A stretch of 64,000 bases of DNA, from contig JAVHJL010000011.1 of the NCBI GenBank assembly GCA_036971715.1, forward strand, positions 124,001 to 188,000. The letters run 5' to 3'. The position numbers and the translations under genes are program-made. Origin of the DNA: Arthrobotrys musiformis (Eukaryota > Ascomycota > Orbiliomycetes > Orbiliales > Orbiliaceae). This document shows, piece after piece, positions 1 through 11,800 of this stretch. A model generated the notes under the pieces. It did no database searches. It saw only the letters and a program-made list of their open reading frames with translations, and was not told the DNA's origin. Within the stretch, counting starts at the first letter, position 1, and each line of letters begins with the position of its first letter.

Positions 1-2
1 TT

Positions 3-665
3 CTTTACGACCTTGGTCCAAAGGCTAAAGTATGTAAATGTGACCCCTAGATTTTATATTTTGTGAAAGGCGGGTTTTTGAAGAAACCGATACTAACATT
101 CATATTTATGATCCAGGGCGTCGTGGCCATCTACAGCGACTTTTCCGCTAACGGCAGGTTCTTGTACTTGAGCTTGACAACGGCCAATCACATCGCCGTT
201 CTCGATCTTAAAGATCTCAACAAGCCAGTCCGTCTCGATAACCCGGATGAAGTTCAGCCAGTTGTTGGGTATATATCTCTATCCTCCAAGGAAATTCTGG
301 ACCGTGGGCAGTCCTAACCGTTTAAAACTTTACAGTGTTCACTCCCTCCGCGTTACCCCTGATCAAAAGAACTTGGTTGCCCTCGGATACTTCGTCCAGC
401 AAGGTGATATTGTAAGTCATTTCCATTTACCCGCAACCGTCTCTTGAAGAATAAAATTTCTGACAAAACTCTACAATAGGGTGTCCTCAACACTCCAGCC
501 GACTACAAAGCTCACTACGTCGACATCCTGCCAAATGGTGCCCTCAGCTTCAACCGCAGCATTCCATTCCAGACTGAGTTTGCAAGCCGTGGTGGCGGCA
601 AGCCACATTTCTCGGTTATCGCTGACTTGACCGATCCTAAGAATCCCAAGTTCAACTCCTACTAG
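3..665 (+). CDS. Selenium-binding-protein (SBP56)-like beta-propeller protein, 3' part
   Basis: Only the last 146 codons are inside the window; the gene starts upstream. Exons read 3-29, 117-268, 336-411 and 480-665, with TACTAAC at 91-97 as branch point of the first intron; phases agree throughout. The protein segment contains blade-like repeats (YSDFSANGRFLYLSLTTANH, then HSLRVTPDQKNLVALGYFVQ) and ends with a DHKVH-like YKAHYVDILPNGALSFNRSI strand and a final GGGKPHFSVIADL. This matches the C-terminal propeller blades of the selenium-binding protein / methanethiol oxidase family, from the HYIRLT..DKRLVVTDYFL region onward. Function in fungi is not settled; bacterial and animal members oxidise methanethiol with a copper centre. 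The metal residues lie mostly upstream and cannot be checked. It converges on the WSC gene that ends at 1250. Confidence 0.7.
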
Positions 666-1249
666 ACGGCCAGCGTCTTGAAGAAGATTGAGACGATGAG
701 TGGACAGTATTCCGAGACATATATACGAAACAGAAGTGCGTGCAGGAAGCTTCAGATGATATTTTAATACCCATTTCCTACAATTTGTTTTTTTCTTACT
801 ATTTTCAATTTATATCGGAGGTCATATCATGTTTATGGGTGCGATAATTAATATTCTTGAGTCTGGGGAAGTCGGTTAATTTGTTAATAAATTAATATAA
901 TGAAGTTTTGTATCAACTGATAACATAAAACCATGAGTCCTGAAGTCTTCTTCGCGCGCTGGGGAAAGTGATAAGGAAAAGCACTATTCATCCTGTGAAT
1001 CAAGATATTTCACTTCAACCAGTGTGGTATTTTGTGGGAACTGAATTATCCCGTATTATGACCAAGGTTCCATTGTTACACCTAATAGCCATACCCTAAT
1101 ATAACGAAGAACAAATTAAGCCCGAAGTATCAATATATACTAATAAAATTACATATTACAACAACCTGTATATGAAAGCGGATCCGGAGCGCACTCAATC
1201 CCTGTCCAAGAGACTATAAACATTCATCCTATATCTCTGTTAGTACTTG
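666..1249. other. Intergenic, between two convergent 3' ends
   Basis: This 584-bp AT-rich stretch separates two convergent genes. It should hold both 3' UTRs and polyadenylation sites; runs such as TTAATAAATTAATATAATG near 885-903 would suit fungal poly(A) signals. I see no open frame or RNA gene in it. Confidence 0.6.
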
Positions 1250-4200
1250 CTAGAGTTTGAAAGGCGTATACGCGTAAACAGTTTCTCCATACCTTCTTGA
1301 TCCACCACATATTTCGGTAGTATTACCCATACAAGTAAGAGGGCATGTAGTCTTCTCTTCACCGATGAAAGCGTTTGCGCAATAACATTCCCTGCGGTAT
1401 TCAAGCCCGGCCCAGACGTAATTACGAGCTTCGCAGTAGTCTAAGCAAAGCTGAATAGTCATGAGGTCTGTAGTGTATTTTATATGTGGTTGCACAGCTT
1501 TGACATAGGCTTCTGGGGGGTCAAGCCAACATCCTTTGTGCTCCCAGTACTTGCTTGAGCTGATGGCGGACCTGGTAGGTGAAGCGGGATCGCCGGAGAC
1601 AGTCGTGGAGGACTTGGTGGTCGTGAGTAATGTTGTTGCTGATGTGGTCGACTTTGTGGTCGACGTGGTTGTCGAAAAAGTTGTTGATGATGTTGTTGAA
1701 GATTTCGTGGTTGATGTTGTAGTAGAGGAAGTAGTAGAGGAAGTAGTAGAGGAAGTGGTCGAGGAGGTGGTAGAAGAAGTGGTAGAAGAAGTGGTAGACG
1801 AGGTGGTAGAAGAAGTAGTGGAGGAAGTAGTGGAGGAGGTGGTAGAGCTAGAGGAAGTTGTGGAAGAGCTTGAGGAAGTTGTAGTGGATTGTGTAGTAGA
1901 CGAAGTGGTAGTTTTAGAAGTGGTAGTGGTGGTTGAGCTGGTGGTAGTCTTGGAAGTAGTAGTGGTAGTAGAAGACGTTGTGGAACTCGAACTACCACTG
2001 TTGCTTGGTGGGGTGTATCTTGTGCTATCGTAAAAGACGTTCATGAATGCACCGGAGCCACCGCAGGGTTGTGTAGTATCTCCATTGCAGCTCCAAGTGC
2101 ACTTGGAGGCGCTTTCCGGGTAGAAGTATATACTTGGTGGAGGAGTATTTCCCTAAGAACGAGAATTGATATATATGTTAGATTGGACCACAGGGAAATC
2201 AAGTTAAGTTTTGGGTTTTCATACCTGCCAGCACTCTTTACGATACCTAAGTAGTTCAGACAATAAGATATTAGTTCTTGTTTCACAAATGGGGCTTATA
2301 TTCATGGTAAACTCACTGCGTGCCGGCGAAAATAAAGTTGTTACCCAAACCCGTCTGTGCGCACAGCCCGACTGTAGCTAAATCGCCCATGCCGGTGTTT
2401 TTGGTGAAAAGTCGGCCATTTTGGGCATCTTGGTAACATCCCAGATATTTATAACGTGCTGTCCCATCGGCCAGCAGCGGTCCTAATTGTCGAGAAACGG
2501 CTCTTCCTTCGAAGGTAATTGTATGAATATTCCAACCCGCTTCATTGACATTCAGAACCCACGTATCCGATACAGTATGCGAATCGGTGTTAGGCACCAT
2601 AGGCAATGGTCGAAATTTTACAGTTGCGACTCCGCATTCCCCAGCTGCGACATTATATCCCTCGAAGAAATCATCGGCGGGTGAAGGCGCAAAGATTTCG
2701 AGGCCCGCGGGTGGTTTAGACAAAGTAACAATTAATCTGGAGCCACCGTCGTTACAAAATCGCATGCTTTGAACGGCAGATTCGCCAGAAACGACATCCC
2801 CAAAGTTTACAGAAAACTTTTCTTCCCACACACCCTGGGAGTTTTTGATTTCAAAACGAGTTTTCGGGGCTGTTGCAGCATCGCCGGTGAGCAAGACCTT
2901 ATGGGTGCCACCATTGGATTCGATTTTGATAACGGAGTTATAGTGACCCGCGCCGTTCACCGCTTTGAGGTTTGCTGTGACGGCAAGGCTTGATCCAGCG
3001 GCGATTGATTGACCAATGGTCGGGAGCGCAGAAAGTGTGAACCCGGAACCGGCGCTGGCGGTACCATCTTGGTTGTATGTTACATCAGTATAGGTGATGG
3101 CGGTATTATTCACCTGGTTCGTCAAAGCATATGAGATTTTTGTAATCTGGAGCGCGGTCGACCCAGTATTGGAGATGGTAAAGCCAAGGGATGCACCGGT
3201 AGGCGTCTCCTCCTCGAGAACTATCGTTCCAAAGTCGGCTTCTTCGGGGCTGACGTCAAGGAAAGCACCAGAAGAGATGATGGTGCCTCGTAGATCCAGT
3301 GGATGAGAAGTCATGTACTTTGCAACGGTATTTGTCGTTAGGATATTAAGGACTGCCGTTTTTAGACCTGGTTTATGAGATCCGGTACCGGCTCCGAGGT
3401 CCCAAGTTACTGGGAATGTGAACACACCATCCTTCTTGACTTGCGCAGAAGGAAAAGAGGAGTTTTGTATGCCAAAGGATTGATCCGTGACATATCCACC
3501 GTTGACCTTGGTGGCAATAATTCCAGTGCAAGTTACATTGACGGTCTTGGACTGCCCGATTGTAACCTGGCCAAAGTCTATCGGATCATCACAGCTCAAT
3601 GCCTTATTTATGGGCGAGCCCATAGCAATCAGCTGACCGTTTGAATTGATGACATAAACGCGGCCGTCGCCGAAAACGGGTCTCGCGAACTTTCCAATTC
3701 CTCCCGTTGATGGAATAGAGATTTCGACCAGTACTCCGTCTTCAGGAACGGCGTGGAATGCCCTCAAACCGACATTGTTGTCACAGACCCAGACAATTCC
3801 GGTGCCTGCCTGGCCTTTGTACGAGGTCACCGTCATTGGGCCCATTTTGCCTCCAATTGTTGCGGCGGACTTTCCAGTCACCGTAAAAACAGGTTTTCCA
3901 TTGGAGTCCGTTCCAAGCTTCCAAGCAGTGAGTGGGGATTTCGAAGGAGTAAGATAAAAGTATCCACCTTCCAATGGATAGCTTCCTGCTCCACCGAAAA
4001 CGGAGTTGTCTAATTGGATAGTTTGAATAACGTTGTCGGTCCCACCCGGCCCCAGCTTGAACCCGCCAAGGTCGTCAATATTGACAACATATGCCTATTG
4101 CAATTGAAGCTCGTCAGAAAACTTTTCCAATTGACTATCCAGAATAGGTATGAAATCAATTGGTGGACTTACTACCGCGCCCTTCCCGGCCGTGACGCCC

Positions 4201-5736
4201 ATTCTTGCAACACCTTGGCCCTTGAAGACAGCGGGGTCCATCAACATAAGCCCAGACGATCCCAAATCTCTATCGGCAGCTTCGTGAAAATAAATAAATA
4301 TTAGCTTGATTCGAGCCCCTTAAACCGGAGATAATGGCAGCAGCTTTACCATCAAACGAGCTATAAATAGCCGGCTGGAAGTAGTCGGCAAGCGAAAGTT
4401 TCCCGGTCTCCGGATCGATTTTCATATTAACAATAGCGTTATTCATTGTTGCAAGCGGAGTCTTTCCACTGGCCGGAGTATCTATGTTTTGGTGGCCTTT
4501 CCCATTTGCCTGCGGAATTTCATAGTATACCAGTGTTAGAGAATCGATCTTAAATTATCTCATGATGCACGGGGTGGTCATTGGTGGTTTATCCATACCG
4601 CGACAAAGAACAGGCGGCCGTTGGTATCGGTGGACAGACCCATCCCGCCTTGCCAGATGGAAGCGGCTCCGCCACCGCCTTCCGCCTGGGATTTCGTAAA
4701 TGGGGCATTCGAAGTGGTCAATGCGCTAATGATCTTTCTCTCTTGAGTGTCTATGCCGATAAGCCACCCAGTATCTAAATAATATCGTGCAGCAATATTA
4801 GATATCCCGTTTCAGATGTACAGTAGACGAGATTATAAATATACTTACAATTAAAATTGCCGCAATGTGAACCAAAACTATTAATTTTGCGTTAGTAATT
4901 ATTTGTTCTTGAAGTGGGTACACACGGGACTTACCCAGCATAAACGATATTGTTGATCATCATCAAGGCAGGTCTCTGATTGTGCGTGCCTCCGACAAAG
5001 TACTTCTCTGGATCGGTTTCAGAAGGCGTACCATCGATAATGAAAGGATACCCGGGAACGTCCTCAAATGTAACGACATTTACAGCGTAAAATCGGTAAA
5101 CACCATTGTCTCTGCCTGTTTCTACGCCGCTGTAGCCTTTTGAGAAAAAGTACATTATATCGGTCAAAGGATCGATGATTGGGGTTCCGACGATCCCAAC
5201 AGTGCCGGGGATATCAGTGCAGGCAGTATCAGTCGCTAAAAACGGAGTTCTGACTTCGCGGGTTCTGATTAGAGTTCCATTCACTGCATCGACGGAGTAA
5301 ATGTTGTTCTGTGAGGACGCTAGGATTAAAATCTGCCTCGAACCCGGAGCGGTCGGTGTGTAAACTAAAGGTTTCGCGAAGAACTACATAGCCGACACTT
5401 GTTAGATCCTAATGATATCTGGGCTATCGTAAGATTTAATTTGCAGGCGCGTGGTCCTATAATACCTTTTCATTTTTGGCGAGGGTTAAACGCCATAGCT
5501 CCGCAAAGTTTGCACTATTGACAATATTTGGATGGATGTTGTGATTCGGAAGATAGCCTGAGTGGCAGCAGAAGAATTTAGCATCTAGCAAAGCCTACGG
5601 GATATTTGGGTGATATATCCGCCCTACCAGACTGCGACGGGTCGGCATCTCGATATTCGTCGGTTGGTGCAGCTGCTTGCGCACTCCCCGCTAACAGCAG
5701 CAACAATGCAGACGAGAGTACCCGCTTGAGCCACAT
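1250..5736 (-). CDS. Secreted multidomain protein: PQQ-like propeller, Ig-like repeats, two WSC domains
   Basis: A 1274-aa protein from ten exons (reading order 5736-5628, 5557-5466, 5383-4935, 4877-4849, 4774-4599, 4509-4350, 4279-4173, 4094-2317, 2246-2225, 2152-1250). Residues 1-22 form a signal peptide (MWLKRV, then LLLLL, then AGSAQA). Residues about 37-510 are a PQQ-type beta-propeller with the hallmark QSGYLPNHNIHP start and the FGSHCGNFNYTGWLIGID strand seen in a fungal WSC-protein family. Residues about 510-910 look like two or three Ig-like (ASPM/choice-of-anchor) domains, for example SPEEADFGTIV. WSC domain 1 lies at about 923-1015 (YLGCYQD start, PCGG end). A Ser/Thr-rich, probably O-mannosylated linker follows to about 1170. 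WSC domain 2 lies at about 1176-1268 (HKGCW start, EICGGS end). WSC domains bind glycans; the protein is inferred to sit in the wall or matrix. Exons of 22 and 29 nt are unusual; no transmembrane helix or GPI signal follows. Confidence 0.85.
1600..1995 (-). repeat. Ser/Thr codon low-complexity tract between the WSC domains
   Basis: The minus strand reads as repeated SSTT/TTSS units, with GGAAGTAGTAGA-like hexamers and dodecamers in tandem on the plus strand (about 1715-1845). It encodes the linker between WSC domains 1 and 2. The repeat keeps all three neighbouring frames free of stops, which explains the spurious overlapping frames on both strands here. Copy number is likely to vary between strains. 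Confidence 0.75.
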
Positions 5737-8700
5737 GATATATAATTATTGTCGTCACCGTCGACTAGGTAAAAAAGAGTGTAAAAGTTGGTCGTGATAG
5801 GTCTCCTAAAGAGTTGGATTAAAGACACCCGGGGTACCTGGAGGCTTTATCTCTCGGACTCATGGCCGCACTGGCAGTAGCTAGCTGAATATATAAAAAT
5901 GTATGCTTAAGCCTATATGTACATGTACAATCATCTTTTGACATATTAGGAGGCAGGTCCCGCATCAACTACAGGCTAAATTGGCGGCGGAGTACCCACA
6001 GCAAATTTGATAATCCTCTGATATGATCCCCAGGCTCACCGTCTTCGCGCGAACCGTGGTAGTCCGGAGAAATTGGTTTTTGCAGGAAAAATAAAATACC
6101 CCAAGAATCGAGGATCCACTCTCCAAGGAAGCAATAAAGCCGATTTGTCGGTTCGCTAAACTCGTTGTAGTGTTTCCCCTGCTTTTAAGGTTCCCAGTTT
6201 GGCGTCTAGCATACCAAGCCAAGATACCAAGGCCGCCGCGTCGAACTTTGATCTTCCTGCGACGGAAGGTATTTGTGCCGCCAACTCCTGAATATAAAAT
6301 TTACGATTGCGCCTGCAGCACAAAAGAAAGAAGAAGAAAATGTAGAATTTAAATGAAACTAGTTTCTGCAGTTTCCCAAATAATATTAGGTACATACGGG
6401 TTCGAGATCGGTTCCCGCATTATGTTACCATGTGTAACACAATAGCACACAATATTAATATTAATATTGATGCGTGTCTTCCACGTAGACGGTTTACCAG
6501 GAGGGAAATAGGTTTCATCCACCAGCCTCTTTAAAAACCTTTCAGACATATATACATCGAGCGCATCCCTTCCAAATTAATATCTAGAGCCTGCGATGGG
6601 AAAAGTGTAGTGGTGGAACTCTCGGGAGGGTTTGCGCGATACAAGCCCCTTGCCATACTTGAATGGCCTTCACTATGGCACAACAGAGCATAGGAAAATT
6701 ACAAACAAAGCGACTGGTTTATTGTTTGCGGAGCAGTATGCGCGCCATTTCTCTCCGGCCGTCCTTGCGAATCTTAATCCTGTATCCCTATTTAGTACTG
6801 TTGTTAACTTCCGGTAGGCGAAGGAGCTTTCCCGAGCTAAATATTCTCAGCGTAGTAATAGGTCACTTGAATTTGCCACCAAATAGGGGCTCGCTGCAGC
6901 GCGAATTGGGGTACTAGGACGGCCTGACCTGAGGCTGAACTCCTACAGTTATACGAAAGGACCAGATGGGGAAACGAATTCATTGTAGTAGCCGTAGTTT
7001 AGTGCAGTGTTTTAGTTGGGGCGGCGACACGGGGCTATGCTTTAGGAACAGCCTCAAAAATGCAGTTTGCAGTATATCGATAGGGACATATTACATATGC
7101 ATATATGTACCGGTAGTGCATCACTCTTGGTGCCACTGTGATACTAGATCGCCGCGTCGCGAGTGCTTCCTGGCTTTGAACATATCTGTGCCTCGGCCTA
7201 CTTCCCCGGCCTAAGCTGTTGAAGCCCTTGGATATCAATAGCATCCCAAGGTTAATATAAACGTGAAGATTTAGAAATAATTTGAAGGCGGATTCAATCG
7301 AGTCCGAATTAACATGCCCGCGGTGTAACCCGACTGTGGATCCGGAGGGGGTACAGAGACCTGCAGTCTGGGGGCACGGATTTATGAAGGACTACGCTTA
7401 CGTGCCCTGATATTTTCTCTCTTTTGCCTTAACTTCTTCCTCTGGGAACGAGACTAATTTCTTCCTGCCAGGCCAAGTCAGCGATATAATGTGGTGTCAT
7501 GGCTACCTGCCAGCACGTTATACTCTGGTGTTGAGGTGTTGAACGGTTGCAGCTTTGGATGTGGTCGTTTTTGTGTTGCGATACGTCGTTTCTAGTTTGG
7601 TTGTGTCACCTCTCCTTGCTCGAAAGCCGGTCTATGGCCATGCTTGCAAATTACGTCGCTCGCACGCTGTGGGACAAGAACCCAAACGAGACCTCGACCT
7701 CGAACTCGAACTCGAACCCAACGTAGCCATATAGGGATATATAACCAGGGAGTGTACAGAAGGGGCCTGTTCGTCGATTGCCAGTAGATGTCAATTCTTT
7801 TCCAGAAGGAGTTTTTGACCAAGAGCTGTGCTTCGCGCTCTGAGTATGAGCTAGACTCTACGCGCCCGTTGGCACTAATTTCAACCCGGCAAAACAAAGT
7901 CAGGCCGGCCGCTGCCGGAGGGCGATTCCTGGAACAATCTCACGACTTAGTGACCTTTTCTATCAGTGACAAGGCATAGAAGGACCTAACTTCGACGGAA
8001 GCTAGAAATATAGGCTAAATGCCTTTTTCTTGGACCTCATTTCGAAGTTTCCTCCCAATGGCCAATCCGACTATCCGGAAGCAAGTCTCATCGCCAAACC
8101 TAAGCTGTGCCAAGCTGCAACGTTCAGGCAAGACAACACGAAAAAATGCAACAATTGCAATCAAGGACTGGTTGAAAGTGACCTGAACTTATTCTGACGA
8201 ACCGATCAATCCCACCTAACCTTCTACTGAGGCACTGGGCCTGTGTCAGTGTTTATTGAATTCTTCTGCGAATTTGTTTGACTGTAAAACCTCCAAAGGG
8301 GCGCCCGAATTTCATTAAATTTAAAAGAGAAATTTCTGCATTGAGTAAAAACATGTCTCGAGTAGCAGTGGTTTGCTATCGTTGGTTGGTTAAGGTTCTT
8401 CTGGAAATTGTTTAGACTCCGCACTATTACCGGACTTGGTAGTTTTTTTTTTTAAAAACTCTACTTTGGCTTTCCGTGCAAGTTACCGTTTCTTCGCATA
8501 AGGGCACCCTTGGTACTCTTTCGATGGGCGGTTTCCCAGGCACAGTATGTCGGTCGGCTAGATTCCCGATGGAAGGCCTAGATGCCCTCAGATAGTTTCC
8601 ATCATACCCACATGTTATTTGAGTTCGAAATATCAGGGATCATGCGATGCAAACTCAAAATCAACCTTTCCACAATACCGGAAAGAAATCGATCTGTATA

Positions 8701-8835
8701 AATGCCAGGATCTAACCGCGAAGCACTGTGTGCTTTCTCCTACATTCTTTCGTCATATTCACATCTTATCTTAACTAAAACAAATGTATGCTTGTGTTCT
8801 CTCTCTATCAAACAGCATAAAGGCTAGATCACGAA
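5737..8835. other. 3.1-kb intergenic region between two divergent surface-protein genes
   Basis: No gene is supported here. The region must hold the promoters of both the WSC-propeller gene (leftward) and the AA9-like/CBM1 gene (rightward). Small features seen: an AATATT tandem at about 6451-6469, a TCGAAC/TCGACC hexamer run at about 7687-7717, and a TATA-like site at 8697-8703. Open frames are short and show no recognisable domain, signal peptide or splice partner. It is about six times longer than most other intergenic gaps in the left half of the window. Confidence 0.55.
8697..8703 (+). promoter_or_regulatory. Candidate TATA box of the AA9-like/CBM1 gene
   Basis: The heptamer TATAAAT lies 133 bp upstream of the start codon at 8836, a usual distance for a fungal TATA box with a short leader. 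Two upstream ATGs (8783 and 8787) lie between it and the start, in other frames, and could act as leader uORFs. Position and motif only; no expression data. Confidence 0.35.
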
Positions 8836-11800
8836 ATGAAGCCCTTTCCAGCGGTAGGGCTCACCCTTGGTTGGGTGGGCCTAGCGCAAGCTGGTCTTCT
8901 CGATAATATTCTCGCACCGTCATCCTCGGCGGGCCTTATTGGTTCGTAAGTATATATTTCCTTGGGCCACTCTAGAAGCTTTGTAGTAAAGACATATATA
9001 TGGCTAACATGCACTGTGACTTATTATCAGTCTTATAGGCACTGGTAGCTCGTCTACCAGCCGTGTTTGGCAGATGTTAGGTAAGCCCCAAATCCCTGAC
9101 AGATTTACCAGCTAGCTAGAGGGTATACAGCGGTCAATAGTAATCGGTGCATTGATTTATAGATCGGGGCCCCGTCAGCGATATTATGAGTAACGCTATA
9201 GCGTGTAATCAGCCAGATGGAAGTACTTGGCCCATGGCGGCGACAGTTAGAGCAGGCGGATCTATTACCTTCGATTGGCCCGGCTGGCCGACAAGCTACA
9301 GGGGACCTAGTTTGACATACCTCGCTTATTGTAGTAGCGGTGACTGCTCAAGCGAAAACCCCAATCTTCTCGACTTTTTCAAGATTGATGAGGATGGCTT
9401 GCACGATGATGGATCGTGGGCTTCCGACTCTATCGCCGCGGGAAGCGGTTATACGATCAATATACCATCTAATATCGCTTCGGGGAACTATCTTATGAGG
9501 CATGAGTTCGTAAATCTGGACGGCGCAAGCCTCCTCAACGGAGCAAAGGTAAACCAATATTCCTAATACTGAGACCAAGCTTATATACTAATACGTTGAT
9601 ATTGATTCGATAGTTTTATCCGATGTGTGCCAACTTGGAGGTTACAGGCGGGGGAACTGCAAGACCGTCTGATACCGTTCGATTCCCTGGAGCATATTCT
9701 GCACTTGACCCTGGAATTCTCGTCGCCATTAGTAACTTGCTCGGGGCCTCGTCTTACATATTTCCGGGACCAGCCCGTAAGTGGACATATTCGAGAATAT
9801 AACACATATTCAATTAATAGGAGGTTGATGCTAACTATACGCGGGTTCCTCAGTTATATCTGGAGCAGTATCAAGGCCTTCTGTGACCGCTACTGCCGGT
9901 GTTACCACATCCGCCTCTAATAGGACTGCTTCGATTACATCTATGTCGAGTTCTCCGACGACGAGCTCGTCCGTAGCAGCAACCTCAACAAAGGTTCTTG
10001 TTCCGGCGTATGGGCAGTGCGGCGGTTTAAGTGAGTGCCCAATGCGATATCAAAGTGCTTTATATGCGAATTCGGCTAACATGAGAATTTAAATAGCCTA
10101 CGTTGGAGCGACAGAATGCGTGGCAGGATACATTTGCTCTGCTTCGAACACCTTTTACTCACAATGTATACCCGATACAAATAGCGGCTCATCCGCATCT
10201 TCAACCGCAGGCTCAACATCTACAAGTGCTGCTAGTTCTACTAGTTCTATCACCTCCACTTCTTCAACGTCCACCACCGCTACCTCCTCGACAGTGTTGG
10301 CTTCAGCCTATGCGCAATGCGGTGGTCTTACTTATGTTGGACCTACAGAGTGCGTAGCAGGGTACATTTGCTCGAAGTCAAACAGCTTCTATTCGCAATG
10401 CGTCCCAAACCCCAATACCGCAGTAGTGGTAACATCATCCACGTCTACGCCGGCAAATACGTCTAGTATCGCTGGTACGTCTTCCAGCTCGGTTGTTGGA
10501 TCGTCTACCTCGAGCAGCTCGCAGGTGGGCTCAGCAACAAGTTCATCTTCGTCCGCATATTCGATCCCGACGCCTGCTGCCGCATACGCACAGTGTGGTG
10601 GTATTGGGTACAGTGGATCGACTACCTGTGTGACTGGCTATTGGTGCTCGAAGTCAGGCGACTATTATGCACAGTGTATCCCTGGGACGGACCCGAGCGC
10701 TTCGACTACCACTTCTCAAACATCCGTGGCTAGTACGACCTCAACGTCCTCGGCCTCAGCTACGGCGACTACGCCTGCTGCTGCTGCTTATGCACAATGT
10801 GGTGGAGTATCATGGACTGGTGCCACAACTTGCGTTACGGGATATTGGTGCTCGAAGTCGAGTGACTATTATTCCCAATGTATTCCTGGGACTGATCCTA
10901 ATGCTTCGACGTCCACGTCTCAAGCCCCGACGACGAGCGTTACGTCTCAAGTTTCTGCGACAAGTACAACGTCGAAAGCCTCTACGGCAAGTTCCACATC
11001 TACTTCCTCCGCCTCGGCGACAGCAACCACGCCTGCTGCGGTCGCTTACGCCCAATGCGGTGGATTATTGTGGACCGGAGCTACGACTTGTGTAACGGGA
11101 TATTGGTGTTCGAAGTCGAGTGACTATTACTCCCAATGTATTCCTGGGACCGATCCTAATGCTTCGACGACCGCCTCTCAAGCTTCAACGGCCACGTCTC
11201 AAGCTTCAACGACCACATCTCAAGCTCCTACGACAAGTTCCACGTCCAAAGTCTCCACTACGAGCTCCACTTCTGCTTCTGCTACCTCGGCTACAGCGAC
11301 TACTCCAGCCGCTGCCGCCTACGCTCAATGCGGTGGACTGTTATGGACTGGAGCTACGACTTGTGTTACCGGATATTGGTGTTCGAAGTCGAGTGACTAC
11401 TATTCGCAGTGCATACCTGGAACAGATCCTAATGCTTCAACAACTACTACGTCCACAATATCCACTTCGAAGATCATCTCCACATCCACCACTTCATCGG
11501 CAGCAAGCACGTCTGCACTAGCAGCAGCTTATGCGCAATGTGATGGGATTGGATATAGCGGCGCAACGGGTTGTGTCACTGGGTATTGGTGCTCGAAGTC
11601 CAACGACTACTATTCCCAATGCATCCCAGGAACTGATCCTAACGCATCGACGAGCACCTCCGCAACAACTTCGAAGGCATCTACGAGCTCCGGTAGTTCT
11701 AGTGGCTCTTCAACTGCCACTGGAACGTCTCTCAGTGTTCCTAATGTAGTAACTGGAGTCGTGAGCGCGAGCACGACTTCCGGAGTCACGGCGGCTACGA

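Noticed and set aside
1480..2033. Open frames of 165-172 codons on both strands (Val/Glu-rich and Pro/Leu-rich)
   Set aside because: They are shadows of the SSTT repeat of the WSC protein; the composition follows the repeat and no domain or start context is present.
6391..6420. GGTTCGAGATC resembling a tRNA B box
   Set aside because: No matching A box or acceptor stem at the proper distance on either strand.
8836..9100. Search for an alternative first exon giving the AA9 N-terminal His
   Set aside because: An ATGCAC at 9009 lies in the first intron, runs into a stop and has no signal peptide; no other candidate keeps phase.
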